The notes beneath the pieces were generated by a model. That model saw only the letters and a list, made by a program, of their open reading frames with translations. It ran no database searches and was not told where the DNA came from. A stretch of DNA of 64,000 bases from Blattamonas nauphoetae (taxonomy: Eukaryota; Preaxostyla; Oxymonadida): assembly GCA_033064195.1 (NCBI GenBank), contig JARBJD010000256.1, positions 44,576-108,575 of the forward strand. The letters run 5' to 3'. This document shows, piece after piece, positions 50,879 to 63,519 of the stretch (positions are counted from its first letter, which is position 1; the number at the start of each line of letters is the position of its first letter). The translations under genes were made by a program, and so were the position numbers.

Positions 50879-53800
50879 ATGGAGAACATCTCAATAAAGA
50901 TCATCAATGAATTTGCTCAAAAGCTTGGAGTTGACTGGGATGCTTTACCTTTGAAACGATTGATTGAAACAGCAACTGATGCCCTTAGACAGAATGGCTT
51001 TTCAGGTGGTGTAAACAACACAAATGAGATTGAACAATTCATCAGAGCATTTCCTGTTCGGAATCCTTTGATGGCACCAGTGATTCAAGAATTAATGCAA
51101 AGACAGAATAACCAACCCATTGATGCACAACAAATTGATGCGAATGCTCAACAGAAAAGAAACACTCTGGAAAATCAAATGAGATTGAACCAAGAGATCA
51201 GACAACGACGAATTGTACAACCAAATCAACAAATCATTGAACACGAGCAAGAGCAGAGAAGACAGCAAAGAAGACACCAGCAGAATCTCAATCAGGAAAT
51301 CCGAGAATATGAACAACGAACGAGATATCAACAAATGTTAGCTCACTTTGAAGAACGAAGACGAAGATTCTTGAATTTGTATCAAGTCCCAATTGAAGAG
51401 GATATTGTACTTCCACAGCTGCCACAAACACAATTGAATGCTCTGATGTTGAGAGATGTCGATAATGTTCGAGCATTTGCTGCTGCATTGGAGAACGTGA
51501 GGGCCAATTTGGCTCCAGCAGGATACATTGCAGATCAACAATATCGAGACGCCAATGGTCCAGTTCAATTGTATTATCGCAATAATATCACATCATTTGC
51601 AGACATTGAAGCACGACTCAGAGAAGTATTCACAGCAGAGAATTTCCCATTCAAGATCTCCTTTGACTTTGCAATTCTGAATTCTGTAACAGATCAAAAT
51701 GGAAATACCTCTTATGAAGAGAATACACCATTCTATCAGAACTCAATGAAAACATCTCCGATTACCGTCCAAAATCCTCAAGACATTGATGGAGTCATAA
51801 ATGCAATGAAATCAAGAATCAGAGACAGTTTTGAAGTCACAGTGATTGATACCAAAAGAGTGCCTTGTGCCATTAATGGAGCTGCTTTTTATGTGTACCG
51901 ATTAAGAAATGGTGGTGCTTGTGTTCCAGGATTGAAAGAACATATTGCTCTTCAGACAGTGTTTTATGTTGATTGTAAATATAGCATTTGTATTTTCACA
52001 GCTTTGACTTATCTCACTCATGGAAAAGAAGCTGATGGCAAGAATATCTGTCGTGATTCACGCATCAAGATCGCAAAGCAGCATTTCACTTCATTCTATC
52101 ATTCCTCAGACCTCACTAGTCCAGCATTAGTGAAAATTCTCAAAGAGTATCCAGGATTCAACATCTCAACAGAAATTGACAAATTTGTTGAACACTTCAA
52201 TGTCAATGTACATATTTATGAAGCAATTGAAAAAGACAATGGAGGTTCATGGATTTATGCTCTTTCTCAGTCATTTCTCTCACCATTGGAGAACGCTAGA
52301 GACTTGAATGTATTGATGATCATTCTCGAGTCGGATGCACACTTGATGTTTGTTTCTGATCCACAAAAGTTGACGAAATTGATGATTTGTCCACACTGCA
52401 AAGACTATTGTCGACCATATAATTCAAGAGGCGCAGGCACCAGAGACTTCGACAATCATGTGAAGAAATGTCTTGAACAGGGAATCAAAAATGAAGAAAG
52501 ATCAGTGGATTTAGATAATGCTTCAGCTCCAATCCTAACTGCAGTTCTTGACAATCCAGCAATGTCTTATCTCTTGTCCCGAGGAAGGATGAACGAATAC
52601 AAGTATACTGATCAGTTCTTGACCTTCGATATTGAAACTATCATTGGTGAATTCTCAATGGATCTTCCTCAATCTGAAAACACACAAGAGAAGAGTACAG
52701 TTCTGAACAAACATCACTTATATTCATTAGCGTTTTCTTCTTCACTTCCCTATTCACAAACAATGAAAGATGTACATAGACTCGAATGTTCATATGACAA
52801 TAGTGGTAGAAAATCAGTGTATCTTGACAAGAGTTTTGAAGAAATGAAAGACAATGAAAAAGAATGGATCAGAATGTGTCTCAAAGCAGGATTGATCGAT
52901 GCTGATTTGACAAAAGAGAAGATCCAAAAGCAAGCACACAATATTGGCTTTATCCATTTCATCATACATGATATGTTCATAGAAGCATTGAGAATCCAAG
53001 AATATCAACAGTACTCAGATCCAGAAATTCCAACAAATAAGTATGTGACAGTAATGGGGTGGAATAGTGCGAACTTCGATCTTCCTGTGATCATGAATGC
53101 ACTGCATTTCACGCAATGGAGCATCTATGAACCACCACTTGGATCGGCAAAGTGTCCTAAACAGCTCGTGGTTCGTCATAAGAAACTCCAGGTGTCATTG
53201 AGATTCCTTGATGCAATGAATTTTGTATCGCCACAGTCATTGAAATCATTTGTGCAGGATTTTGGTGATGGAACTGATTCGAAAGGCATCTTTCCATATG
53301 AAGCAATCAATATCACTAATGTTGGAAGAAGAATTGAATAAATCAGAACCGTTTCCAGAAGAAGTGTTCTATTCACATGGAGAAAAGAATCATTGTTGAA
53401 AGATCTTTGTACTCTGACTATGTTGAAGATGCCAAGAGATTCAGTACAAGAAGAGAATACCTGAAGAACTATAACATCAACGACACACTCATTATGATTG
53501 ATCCAATTCAGAAACTAATTCAATGGTTTGCATCAGGGAAAGTCGATATGTTGCAGTTTGTTTCATGTCCAGCTGCAGCAGTGAACTCTGCGAAATATGT
53601 CGACATACTTTCCGTCACTCTATTCTGATTCTCCTTCATATGCTGACTTCGATATTTATGCTACATATGTAGTGAAAACTTGTGAGAAAGCATTTGATTT
53701 TTGACCCCAGCGAAATGGAAATATATGGTGAAGAATTATGAATACCAAGATGAGAGAGCCGATCGAGATTCTTCTCAAAATGTGAATGACGATGACTATG

Positions 53801-55534
53801 AATGGATGACAGAATTGATCAAGATGGGATGTGCCATTTGTGGAGCTTCATTTACGCATCAGAATCAACTCGACACTGACAGAATTGACTGCTCACTATC
53901 TCACACAAAGAGAATTGTCAACCGTGTTGCGTGTACTGTAATGTAGTGAAATCAAACCGAGATGAACACCTGACGAAACTCAAGATTAAACTGCGCCAAT
54001 TTGCTCAAATGCACAAGCTTCAAATGACATTGACTGATGAACGAGTGTATAAGCTATTGAGGAGTGGCATTACTGGTGGTTTATCTAATGTGATGCACCG
54101 ATTGAATCGATCAGGAATTGACACAATTCATCGTTTTGAATACGATAGTGCAACTAAAAAAGTGATTGACAAAGATACAGGAAACGTGATGACTCACATC
54201 CTCTGTCTTGACAATAATTCTCTCTATCCAAGTGTTTCTGCATCGGTGCCACACAAAGCAGTTCAATATACAAACAACAAAATGTATATGCCTGGAGGTG
54301 TCAAATTCTACACGACAAAGAAGGAAGTAATGTTGAAGATCATCAAAGAAAGGAAAGATCTGTTCGCTGTCAAAGTGAAAGGACATATCCGTGATGACAG
54401 AATCAATGATTTCATCAATATGCCTCCAATCGTTCAGACAATCAATATCAAACCAGATCAGATGTGCTCAGAAGATACTCTTGAAGCAATGAGGAATTGT
54501 GGAGTTCCTGAAGGAAAGCAGAAAGAAAGTCACACACCTGTTGTCAACTTTTGGTGAGTACAGAGTGTTCAATTCATATTATCTGTGGTTCCTTATTGAT
54601 GATTGTGCTTTTGAAATCGATGATGTGTCTGAGATGGCTGTGTTCGAGAAGAATAATGCATTCAATGGATTCATAACATCAATGATTCAACGTCGAATCG
54701 CTGCAATCGAGGCTGGAAACACTGGGATGGAAAAGTTCTGTAAACTAATCCTCAATTCATGCTACGGGTATGATTCACTCAATACTGAAATACAAAAGAT
54801 CATATTTGTTGAATCGAGAACAGACATTTCTGAAGCACTTGTATCCAGATTTTCTGTCGACAGATCAGATTGGGAAAGATTTGTATTTAGTCGATGTGAA
54901 ACCTAAAGAAATTCAAATGCAAAACTGCTCTTCAATCAGCGTTCTTTACACTGAGAATGCCAAGTATTGGTACTTCAATTTCTACTATAATTTTCTCACC
55001 AAGTGTTGTGATGAACAGAAGTTTCATTTCATTTATTGTGACACTGATTCGTTGTCGATCGCTATTGCAGGTGATCCAAATCAAAACTGTCATCAAGGCT
55101 TATCAGCAATTGTTTCAAATCAAAAGTTCTACGACAAGAAAGTGTTTCAATGGTTGCCGAATCCAAAGACTGGAATCAAATCAATGAAGAAACTATTGGG
55201 ATTGTCTGTGGAGAAAGAAGGTGATTTCATGATTGCTCTGTCGCCAAAGTGCTACATCATCAGTGAGAAAAACACACCAGTGCATAAAGCCATTAAAGGT
55301 ATCTCACTCGCTCGGAATTCACAGCTGGATCAATCACAATTCATCAAAGCAAACCAGACAAAACAACCGATTGAAGGAGAGAATGTAAACTTTCAAATGA
55401 AAGAAGATTCAATGGTGACAGTACTGGTGAAAAAAAATGCATTGACGTCAATTCACACAAAGATGATGGTACTTCCGAATGGCTCATGTGCTCCATTCAT
55501 TGATGGATTAAACAGAGAGGACTATCTATACTGA
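50879..55534 (+). pseudogene. Protein-primed-type family B DNA polymerase, E2 copy, frameshifted
   Basis: The first 820 codons are open from ATG 50879 and carry a Gln/Arg-rich coiled region (about 95-160), the OTU-like Cys (KYSICIFTAL) and His (DAHLMFVSD), a CPHC motif, ExoI FDIETI (about 582) and ExoII GWNSANFD. After 53320 the frame changes repeatedly (near 53325, 53385, 53600, 53690, 53920, 54530 and 54800-54900). Recoverable pieces show ExoIII YNINDT, the HNH-like CAICG/DTDRID/YCNVVKS, motif A LDNNSLYPS, motif B LNSCYGYDS and motif C YCDTDSLS, ending REDYLY. All motifs are thus present but the gene is not open. It is far more diverged from E1 PolB than the capsid proteins are, and on the opposite strand. 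Confidence 0.85.
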
Positions 55535-55560
55535 GGATCAGTTATTTTTATGTCCAATAA

Positions 55561-56847
55561 ATGCCAACAGTTGATTCAATATTCAAAAATGTTCCATCAT
55601 GGGAAGTAGCAAAGCAGAAGCGACATGCAACAAGAATCATTCAACAATGTTCAGAAGAGAATGGACTCAAGACAAATCTGCAACTCTACTCTCGTATTCT
55701 TCATCAGTATCAGTTTACACAACAGCAATTGTCAGATATATCAAAACAAGATCGTATTCTCAAGTTTGGAGGTAAAACATTATCTGAGTTGTACAATTCC
55801 TACTTTGATTTGTTTCGTGTCAATCATCCAGATCAAGTGTTTGAAGCAGATTTGCGAAGAATGAGAGTGTTCAATCCAGCACCAAGAATCAATGCGCCAG
55901 CTCCACGGATTCCAGAACAAATTGACTATCCATTCAAGTCAAAAACAAAAGTGTTTCATCAAGTGAATCCAACAGTTCCAGTTCCAGATCAGAATTCGTT
56001 TGTGACAGATCATTATCCAAAGAATCGATTGTTTCTTCAACGTCCTTCATTCTCTCCGTATCGTCATTCATGGAAATTGACATCATGGTGCTCAAGACAA
56101 ATCCTCAATCAATTCCGCAGTACTATCTCGTGTGTGTGAACATTAATACCAAGTATCTTGTGATGATCAAAATAGCGTCGAGGAATGATGTAGTCATCCA
56201 AAATGCTCTTCAGCAGTTGATTCAGACAGTGAAAGTTGAGCACATTCGTGGAGATGCAGAATCGGGATGGAACAACAATCGCATCAGAGATTTCCTCGAA
56301 AGGAATAACGTCCAGTTCTTCTTTCATCATCTCCCTTCACGAACAAAAATAGAATTGTTGATCGAATGATTCGCACAATCAGAGATGCTTTTCGTGGCAA
56401 TGTGACTCAGATGTGCGACAATAATGTTATGCAGCAGTTCGTGGATTATTACAATCTAACTCCTCATAAGGCATTTCGAAATATTGTGACTCCAGTTGAG
56501 GTTGAAAGAGATGCTGAACTCGAATGGGCATATATCCAACGAAAGCAAGACAAATTGAAACAGATCAAGAGAACTCAGAACAGGAAAGGACTATGGAATT
56601 ATCAACCAGGCAATGTGCTTCAGATTCATTTGGATTTGTCAAAACTCAACACACATTCGAGAAACGCAGAAGACAGTTCAATAAATTGGCGACATTTATG
56701 TCATACGTCAATGGTAATGTTCGGTGTCAACTACTTCAGCCATATCAAGACATTCGTGTTGTAGACATTCCTATTCACTTCACTGAAAAGATTGCAGATT
56801 CAGTCAATGCTCTGACGCCTCAGATCAGAAATAAGTTCAATCTCTGA
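55561..56847 (+). pseudogene. Retroviral-type integrase, E2 copy, frameshifted
   Basis: It starts at ATG 55561, 27 bp after PolB (MPTVDSIFKNVPSW), and is open to about 56075. It continues in another frame from MEIDIMVLK (first catalytic Asp) through HIRGDAESGW (second Asp), shifts again near 56345 to NRIVDRMIRTIRDAF (third acidic residue Asp, as in E1), then near 56655 to the C-terminal FNKLATFMSYVNGNV, ending NKFNL at 56847. Three one-base shifts separate it from an open gene of about 425 residues. Both integrases share GLWNYQPGNVLQIHLDL-type tails. AATAAA follows the stop directly and may serve as a polyadenylation signal. Confidence 0.8.
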
Positions 56848-57805
56848 TGAAAATAAAGACAGTTCTTTTGTGCAAATTTATTGTTATAACGTTTATCGTA
56901 AATACAGACTAATGAACGGGCAAAATAACCGTCGAGAAGAGCCTTTCCACGTTCGTACGAGCTTCCTATAGACACCCTGATACTCCTTTGGGGATCGTTC
57001 TATCGCGATCCTTCTAAATGACTGCTGCTGGCGAAGTCCTTGAAGGGTTAAGTCTTGTGGGCATGATTTACGGTCACATCTAAGTGAGGCCAACATGAAC
57101 CCTGGGACAATCTTTCGATCATCCGTCTCCAATCCAACTCCAATTCGATCTGCGCATCAGTCACCAGGGCACCATTTTGCCTGAGTATCTTGGAACATTA
57201 CGTCGAGGGCTCAATACTTGAACTTGTTCTGGAACTCCTCTTCATATCCAAATTAAAAATTAGAAATTGAAAAAGTTAAACGTTTGTTTTTGATCACTCC
57301 ATAACTCCCGAACTAATGCTCAGATCACTCTGAAAACATCAGAAATGAACTCAGCAGATCGGGATTGACCTTGGAAGAGGTTTGTATGGTCGAAGCTCAA
57401 AATTGTATTTTTCAAACTTTGTCTGATCTCCTCTTCATACATATTAAAAAATCGATAAAAATAAATCAGCGTTAATTTTGAGATCACCCATAACCCCCGA
57501 AATACTTCTCAGATCACACGAAACACATCATAAATAAGCTCACCAGGCCGATATTGACCTTGTTGGAACAGTTTTGGATGGTCTCAAAAATAAGGTTAAT
57601 TTGTAAAATAAATTTCTGTATTTTCACATATGGTGGTGAAAAAGTGAAAAATCAAAATGACCAAAACAATCCACCGATGCCACAGATGCATGGGGAGTGT
57701 GCACGTCATTCTGGTGCGTTCTGATCGAAATATCAGTGAATTGTGCGTGTCAGAAAAACAAACGCTTAACTTTTTAAAATCTAATATTTTATCTCCTTAG
57801 AAAGA

Positions 57806-60256
57806 ATGAACACAAAAGTTGAAGACAAAAAAGTCAATGACATTTGTGCCATTAATCCTGGATTGATCGACGATCATTTCGAAGCATTGTTCAACGGCAC
57901 TCCAGTCGAAATACAATCTTTGAATGATCGTTTGAGAGCTCATGAAGTCCCAACATATGACTACAAGAAATATAGCGAAGGTGCTTCAATCGATACTGCT
58001 GGAAACAGAAAGACTGGAACAGCGATAAATATTGCACATGTGGCCAATCTAGCAGTCGTGGACATTGACATCTTGAATAAGGATGCTAATGAACAAACCA
58101 AAACCAAAATCAGACAATCAGTGATTGATGTACTACCTAAAATGTCGGATTAGTCGTCACTGGTTCTGGTGGCCTTCACATCTACTGCGATATTGACGGA
58201 TACAAACTGGAAAAGAATTCAATGGTGAAGGTAAAGAAAACTGAGCAATACGATGTGGATTTGTTCGCTTGTGTAGACTCCAATCTGCGCTGGATTGTGC
58301 AACCAAAATCAAGAGTGCAAAGGAAGGTCGAAGGCAAGAATAAAATCCATACATATTCAACATTGAATGATTTTAATTTAAGCTCTTTAAACTGGCATCA
58401 TTGTCGGATGTATTGTCCAATCTGTGTATTGCATTGAAGCCAATTCCATCAGAAAGAAGCCAGTCAGAAAGACAAGAGTCCAAAAGTTCCTACATTCGAT
58501 AGTGATTCAATTCAACAGTATTCCTTGAAGCAAGCAGAGGTAATCAGAAAAGGATTGACAGGACTGACAATCCACAATGATTCTGGCTCTCGTTCACTCG
58601 AGGATGAAGTTTCTGTTGCCATTGTTTGCTGGACTCAATTCATTGCGACAAATTGATGGATTCACTGACGAGATGCTGGACCAAACGTACCAAGACGTCT
58701 ATGCTCACAATACATTAACAGAGAATACAAAATGAATTGGGATGCTCAAAGAATCAGATACGCATCAAATATTTCGCATCCAGGAGTACTCGTCAAAATC
58801 ATTCGAATCCACAACGAGAAATACTACAATAATGAACTCGTTATTCCTCTCACAGACTACGATGTCTCAGATGTATTTGACAGCATTGATGAATCCGAGG
58901 AGGACCAATGCCTTGAGCAAAGCAATGATGAGCCATACAAAGAAAAATTAATCTTCTGTCTCCATTTGACTTCTACGATCAGAAAAAGGCCACGAATAAA
59001 GAATACAAATCAGAAAAGGAAGTTCTGAGAGATCTGCTGAAAGTTCTTCGCTGTATTGAAGTATCGTTGCTTTGCATTGTGAAAGAATACAGTTCCTTGA
59101 TCTCTGCTATTGCGTCAATGTTCAGAAAGAAAGCAATGTCCTAAGATTGTTGAAATCAATTAAAGTGACCATACCAAACGAGGATCCAAAGAAAGTGAAA
59201 GTATTCAATTGCCAAAGCCTATTCGAGGACAATCGTAATCGTTTCATGGTCAATGGCATTCGATTCATCAGTGACAATCCAGAAATGTTCTCACTATTTC
59301 AAGGATACAAATACCCATTTGTGGACGCAGTAAACAATGAGCTTGTTCAACCATTCTTAGATTTCACCAAAGAGATCATTTCCGACAACAGTGACGAATT
59401 GTACAACTTCATCTTGAATTGGATTTCTTTGTCATTCAGAATCCAGGTCAGAAGACAGCATCTGTCATAATCTTGAAGGGAATGCAAGGAATTGGCAAGA
59501 ATGTGTGGACCAATGTGCTCTGTGAACTAATGCGTGGATACTCTGCTCCAAACGTCACAGATATTCAGGAACTATGTGGTACATTCAATACAGTGATTGA
59601 AGGAAAGATGCTGATTGTCTGCAATGAACTGAAGAATGCTGGTGAGGAAAGAATGTCCAATTTTGATGCTCTCAAATCCATAATATCAGATACAAGTTTC
59701 AGAGCAAACGAGAAAGGAATCGCCCGTCGTGATGCCGAGAATGTAGCCAATCTAATCTTCTGTACAAACAACGCATATCCAGTGAAGATTGAAGTCGACG
59801 ATAGACGTTACTGTGTGTGCAAAGTGTCCAATAAACGTAAGGATGATGCCAACTATTTCCTAAACCTCATTCGCTCATTCTCTCCTGAATTCTACTCACA
59901 TTTGTTGACCTACTTCAGACAAAGGGACATTTCTAAATTCAATCCAAGACAATTGCCAAACACTGATGCAAGATGTCTACTCCAAGAAGTATCTAGATCA
60001 ACAATAGGAGACTTTTGTCTGGAACACATTGACGAATTGGAGAAGGAATGCCATGCTCATATGCAGCTGAACTCATGCCTGAATATTACAAAAACTCAAG
60101 ACGTTCCAGATGGATTTAAATGAGCATTGCATCAGAAAGAGAGTCACAGTGAATAAAACAAGAGTATGGTGCTACGTGATCGATCCAAAGTATGCAGAAC
60201 TGCTTAGAAGGTCTGCTCTTGAGTCAGAAATCGATGAAGAAGACAGTCTAGAATAA
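57806..60256 (+). pseudogene. Primase-polymerase / superfamily-3 helicase, right-TIR copy, frameshifted
   Basis: Nearly identical to the left copy, but broken at several points. After LPK near 58140 an A-run has four rather than five A. Further shifts lie near 58375, 58470, 58610, 58725, 58960, 59095, 59420 and 60040-60120. It retains AVVDIDILN, the SGGLHIYCDID region, GMQGIGKNVW, KMLIVCNEL and FCTNN. Conversely it is open where the left copy is shifted (SNKRKDDANYFLNLI). The C-terminus ends DEEDSLE at 60256. Two copies of one gene in opposite TIRs, each with different lesions, show the arms are not being perfectly homogenised, or that base calls are noisy. Confidence 0.8.
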
Positions 60257-60299
60257 GCACAACAATGTAGATATATTTTGAAGAACTATTGATTGTCCA

Positions 60300-60605
60300 A
60301 AAGTGGCCCAGGTGGCCCAGGTGGATCGCGAAATTAAATTGGTTTTTATTTTGGAGGTCCACAGGTCCACAAGTCCACAAGTCCACAAGTCCACATCTAG
60401 AAAAAATAATGGAAAAGCAGTAATTCTCGCTCATTGCTGTTTTATTACATTGTTTTATATGAAGCGACTTTTCATTGGTGTTGGATTTCATTACTATATT
60501 CCAATGACGATTGACTGGCCCAGGTGGCCTAGGTGGATCGCGAAATTAAATTGGTTTTTATTTTGGCAGGTCCACAGGTCCACAAGTCCACAAGTCCACA
60601 GGAGC
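60300..60605 (+). repeat. Two satellite cores in the right TIR
   Basis: CCCAGGTGG-CCAGGTGGATCGCGAAAT and CCTAGGTGGATCGCGAAAT, each followed by a TTTTTATTTTGG tract and three or four GGTCCAC/AGTCCAC iterons. These mirror the cores at 35290-35590. Confidence 0.8.
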
Positions 60606-60680
60606 TCAGAAATGGCCTTATACTGATGTTTATCTACAGTCTTTACATTTTCTTTTATATACTGACCTAAGACATATAGA

Positions 60681-61652
60681 CAGGGCTTAGATCGTGATCT
60701 CACGGATCTCACCCTTTTCAGATCTCACGAAATAACCACTTTGTATTTCGCGATCATTTTCTCTTTGCACAAGTATTTCATGAAACAAAGATTACAGCAA
60801 AAATGAGAGATATGGTAAATTGTTATTGAATGAGAAAAATGTGATGAGTTTTCGACAAGTTCGAATGTGCTATCATCGATGAACAAGTCTGTTCAAAGGG
60901 TGGTTCGAGTCGAAATGTGCAATGTTGACTGTTAGAGTCTCGACAAGACTGTGTATCTCTTCTTTCAGAATCGTCGATGATCGATAGTGCTTCAGTTTCA
61001 TCGACAGCGTTAAGCTTTCCAAAGTGATCTGATCAAGCTTGCAAGATCTCCAAATTTGGAGTCTTCGACAGAGTTCTTTCTTTGATCCATATATCGTGAT
61101 AATTCGCGACAAAATGAGAGGATCATCGTGGTGTTTGTTCATTAACAGATTCAAGTGTGATGTTCGTGCGATCAATGTCAGGACCATTGAATGATCCGTC
61201 TGGGATGGAAAAGGAAAGCAGTGTTTAGATCCATGAACAGGAATGGTCCGCTGATCGTTCGATGGTGGCAGGAGACCTCTTGGAGGTTGGATGAGTGTTA
61301 TACGTTCTTCATTTCGTTCAATCAAACAGAAAACGAGTGAGAGGCAGAGTTTGATTCGAATAAATGCTTGATCGCGATTCGATCTGGGAAGAAGGAGACG
61401 GATGGAGAGAGATCGAACTGAACTTGGGAAGGAACAAAATGGACTAGATGTGGTTGCCACTGATTGAGAGAGCTGGGAGAGCAATCATAGCAGGGAACAA
61501 TGAAGAGACAGACTGAATGTGAAGAGATTGAAATATGTTGAGGGAGATCTCGAAACTCCAGATTAGGGTTATTGATCTCAGGCCCTAAAAACGTCCGTGA
61601 CATCTATTGATCTCAGCTTCTATTGAAAACCGTCTGACGGCTCTAAGCCCTG
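60681..61652. mobile_element. hAT-like non-autonomous element with 8-bp target duplication
   Basis: The termini CAGGGCTTAGA and TCTAAGCCCTG form an 11-bp inverted repeat. The flanks CATATAGA (60673-60680) and CATATAGA (61653-61660) are identical. The undisturbed form of this site, ACATATAGA followed by GAGATAATTG, exists in neighbouring repeats. An 8-bp duplication and CAGGG-type ends point to hAT. The 972-bp interior has a 203-codon minus-strand frame (61484-60873) without an ATG and with no transposase motif, so I treat the element as non-autonomous. Confidence 0.85.
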
Positions 61653-61774
61653 CATATAGAGATAATTGTAGCATCAAAATATAAAAGTCCACATATAAAT
61701 ATCAATGTAATATGACAGCAATGAGCAAAAGAACAAATAACAGATGCTATTTTTGAAGAATTATTGACTGTCCA

Positions 61775-61870
61775 AAAGTGGCCCAGGTGGCCTAGGTGGA
61801 TCGCGAAATTAAATTGGTTTTTATTTTGGCAGGTCCACAGGTCCACAAGTCCACAAGTCCACAGGAGCTC
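61775..61870 (+). repeat. Satellite core between the two nested transposons
   Basis: GGCCCAGGTGGCCTAGGTGG, TCGCGAAAT, a T-rich tract and four iterons, the counterpart of 34995-35095 in the left TIR. Confidence 0.8.
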
Positions 61871-61924
61871 AGAAATGGCCTTATACTGATGTTTATCTAC
61901 AGTCTTTACATTTTCTTTTATATA

Positions 61925-63519
61925 CAGGGTGGTCACCCAAAACTTGGTCGGGGTGACACTTCTTGGAACATGCTATTCCTAAGTCATTTCACTTGAATTT
62001 AGATGAGATACCTCATTTTGTCTTTGGTTAGCTCGTCGAATCCGAGTGTCACACATCTGAATCTCGAGAATGAGATGGGTGAGAGATGTCTCGACAGAAG
62101 AACTTTCCGAAAAGAGATAAAACTTATACAAACACAAAAACTTGTATCTGAGTGTATTCCAATCCTGTTCAGAAATGTTGTCAGAACAAAACAGTTCCTG
62201 GGGTGAGAAAAACTAAAAATGACTTTGATGGTCAAAATGAGTGTGCTATTGATAAAATTTGGTCAACCAAATCAAAAATTCCAGAATACAACAAAAGTTG
62301 AGAAAGAGAACAAAATGCGACGGTTAGATGTACTCGCCTTGATTCTGAATTACCAGTTCACAGCGTCTGATCCAGTTTTCGAATACTCGGATTCTTTGCG
62401 GTGGTTTGCTCTGCCATGAATGAATCGATGTGTTTTGAGTTCTTCGTCTGATTTGACTGTGATACCTTTCAGGCGCATCTTCATTTCTCCAAACAGCCAG
62501 AAATCGCACGGGCGAGATCTGGACTGTAAGGAGGATGAGAAATTTTGGAAAATAGAGAAGTCTCGAGAAATGTACGGACCAGCTTGGAGTTGTGGCAGGG
62601 CGCATTGTCCATATGAAGATACCGGACAAAATCGTTGATGTCAAATGTGTCTTGCAAAGAATCTCTGTTTCCATTTCGTCCAAAATCTCGTTCACGAACA
62701 CTTGAGCAGTAATTCCTTTCCCTCTGGGATCATTCGAAGGAAAGTGAAATCAATTCCAAAAACGCCACCAACATCGTCTTCCCTGCTGCCGATGTTGATT
62801 CGCTCTCTCACTGGTCGAGGGTCGTTTGGGTGAAGCCAAACGAAAGAATGAGGGTTTGTCCATTTGATCCAACTCTCATCTCCCGTGATCAGATACCTCC
62901 ATCCTTTTCGTTTCTCTTTGTTGAGAGTGAGTAGTAGATCCTGTGCCAGCTGAATGCGATTGGTTTTTGAGAGTCTGTCAGAAGATGAGGGACCCATCTA
63001 GTGTAGCGTCGGACTAAGCCAAAATGTCCGAGAAGACATTTTTGATTGTTTGTGGATGAAAACCAGTAATTCTCCACATCGCTCGCAGAGATAATGAAGT
63101 GTCTTCAGCTAAAATTTGAGAAAGGGCGTTGATTAGAGTGAGGTTGCTTCTGACGTGATTGGGAACCTTTCCAGTAACTGAAAAGTGCCGTTCTCCAAGT
63201 CCTTCATAACTTTTCTGCAGGTTTCCAAGCACGGTTTATCGTCTGGGTAGTAGGATGCAAGCAGAGAATGAGCTTCTTTGTAATGAAGCTGCATTCTCCA
63301 GCAAAATTCTATTAAAGTCCGATCTCGAATACGAAATTCAGTTGAGGACATATGATGGGAAGGATCAAACCACAAAAGTCTAAGTTGAACCATTTTTTCA
63401 AAAATGAAAACAAGCATAGAATGCAAAATGATGAAATGAACAGTCACAAAAAGAATCAAACCATGATTCCTGTTGAAACGCGAGGAAAATGTCCGACCAA
63501 GTTTTGGGTGACCACCCTG
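61925..63519. mobile_element. Mariner-family transposon with TA target duplication
   Basis: The ends are near-perfect inverted repeats (CAGGGTGGTCACCCAAAACT on the left, AGTTTTGGGTGACCACCCTG on the right, continuing a few bases). TA flanks both sides (61923-61924 and 63520-63521). Removing the element restores TTTTATATACTGACCTAAG, a spacer found intact elsewhere in the TIRs. It is 1595 bp long. Confidence 0.92.
62330..63410 (-). pseudogene. Mariner transposase, frameshifted
   Basis: Read on the minus strand: an N-terminal helix-turn-helix part (IRDRTLIEFCWRMQLHYKEA) near 63350-63200, a linker with RYTRWVPHLLT near 63000, then WRYLITGDESWI (first catalytic Asp) near 62900-62860, YLHMDNAPCHNSK (second Asp) near 62615, and a PPYSPDLAR segment followed, in another frame, by FW-LFGEMKM-like sequence (third Asp). 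Several one-base shifts break it. The GDESW / DNAPCHNS / SPDL series identifies the DD34D mariner group. Confidence 0.85.

Noticed and set aside
60873-61484. 203-codon minus-strand frame inside the hAT-like element as a gene
   Set aside because: No ATG start, no transposase or other motif, and no second copy to test conservation.
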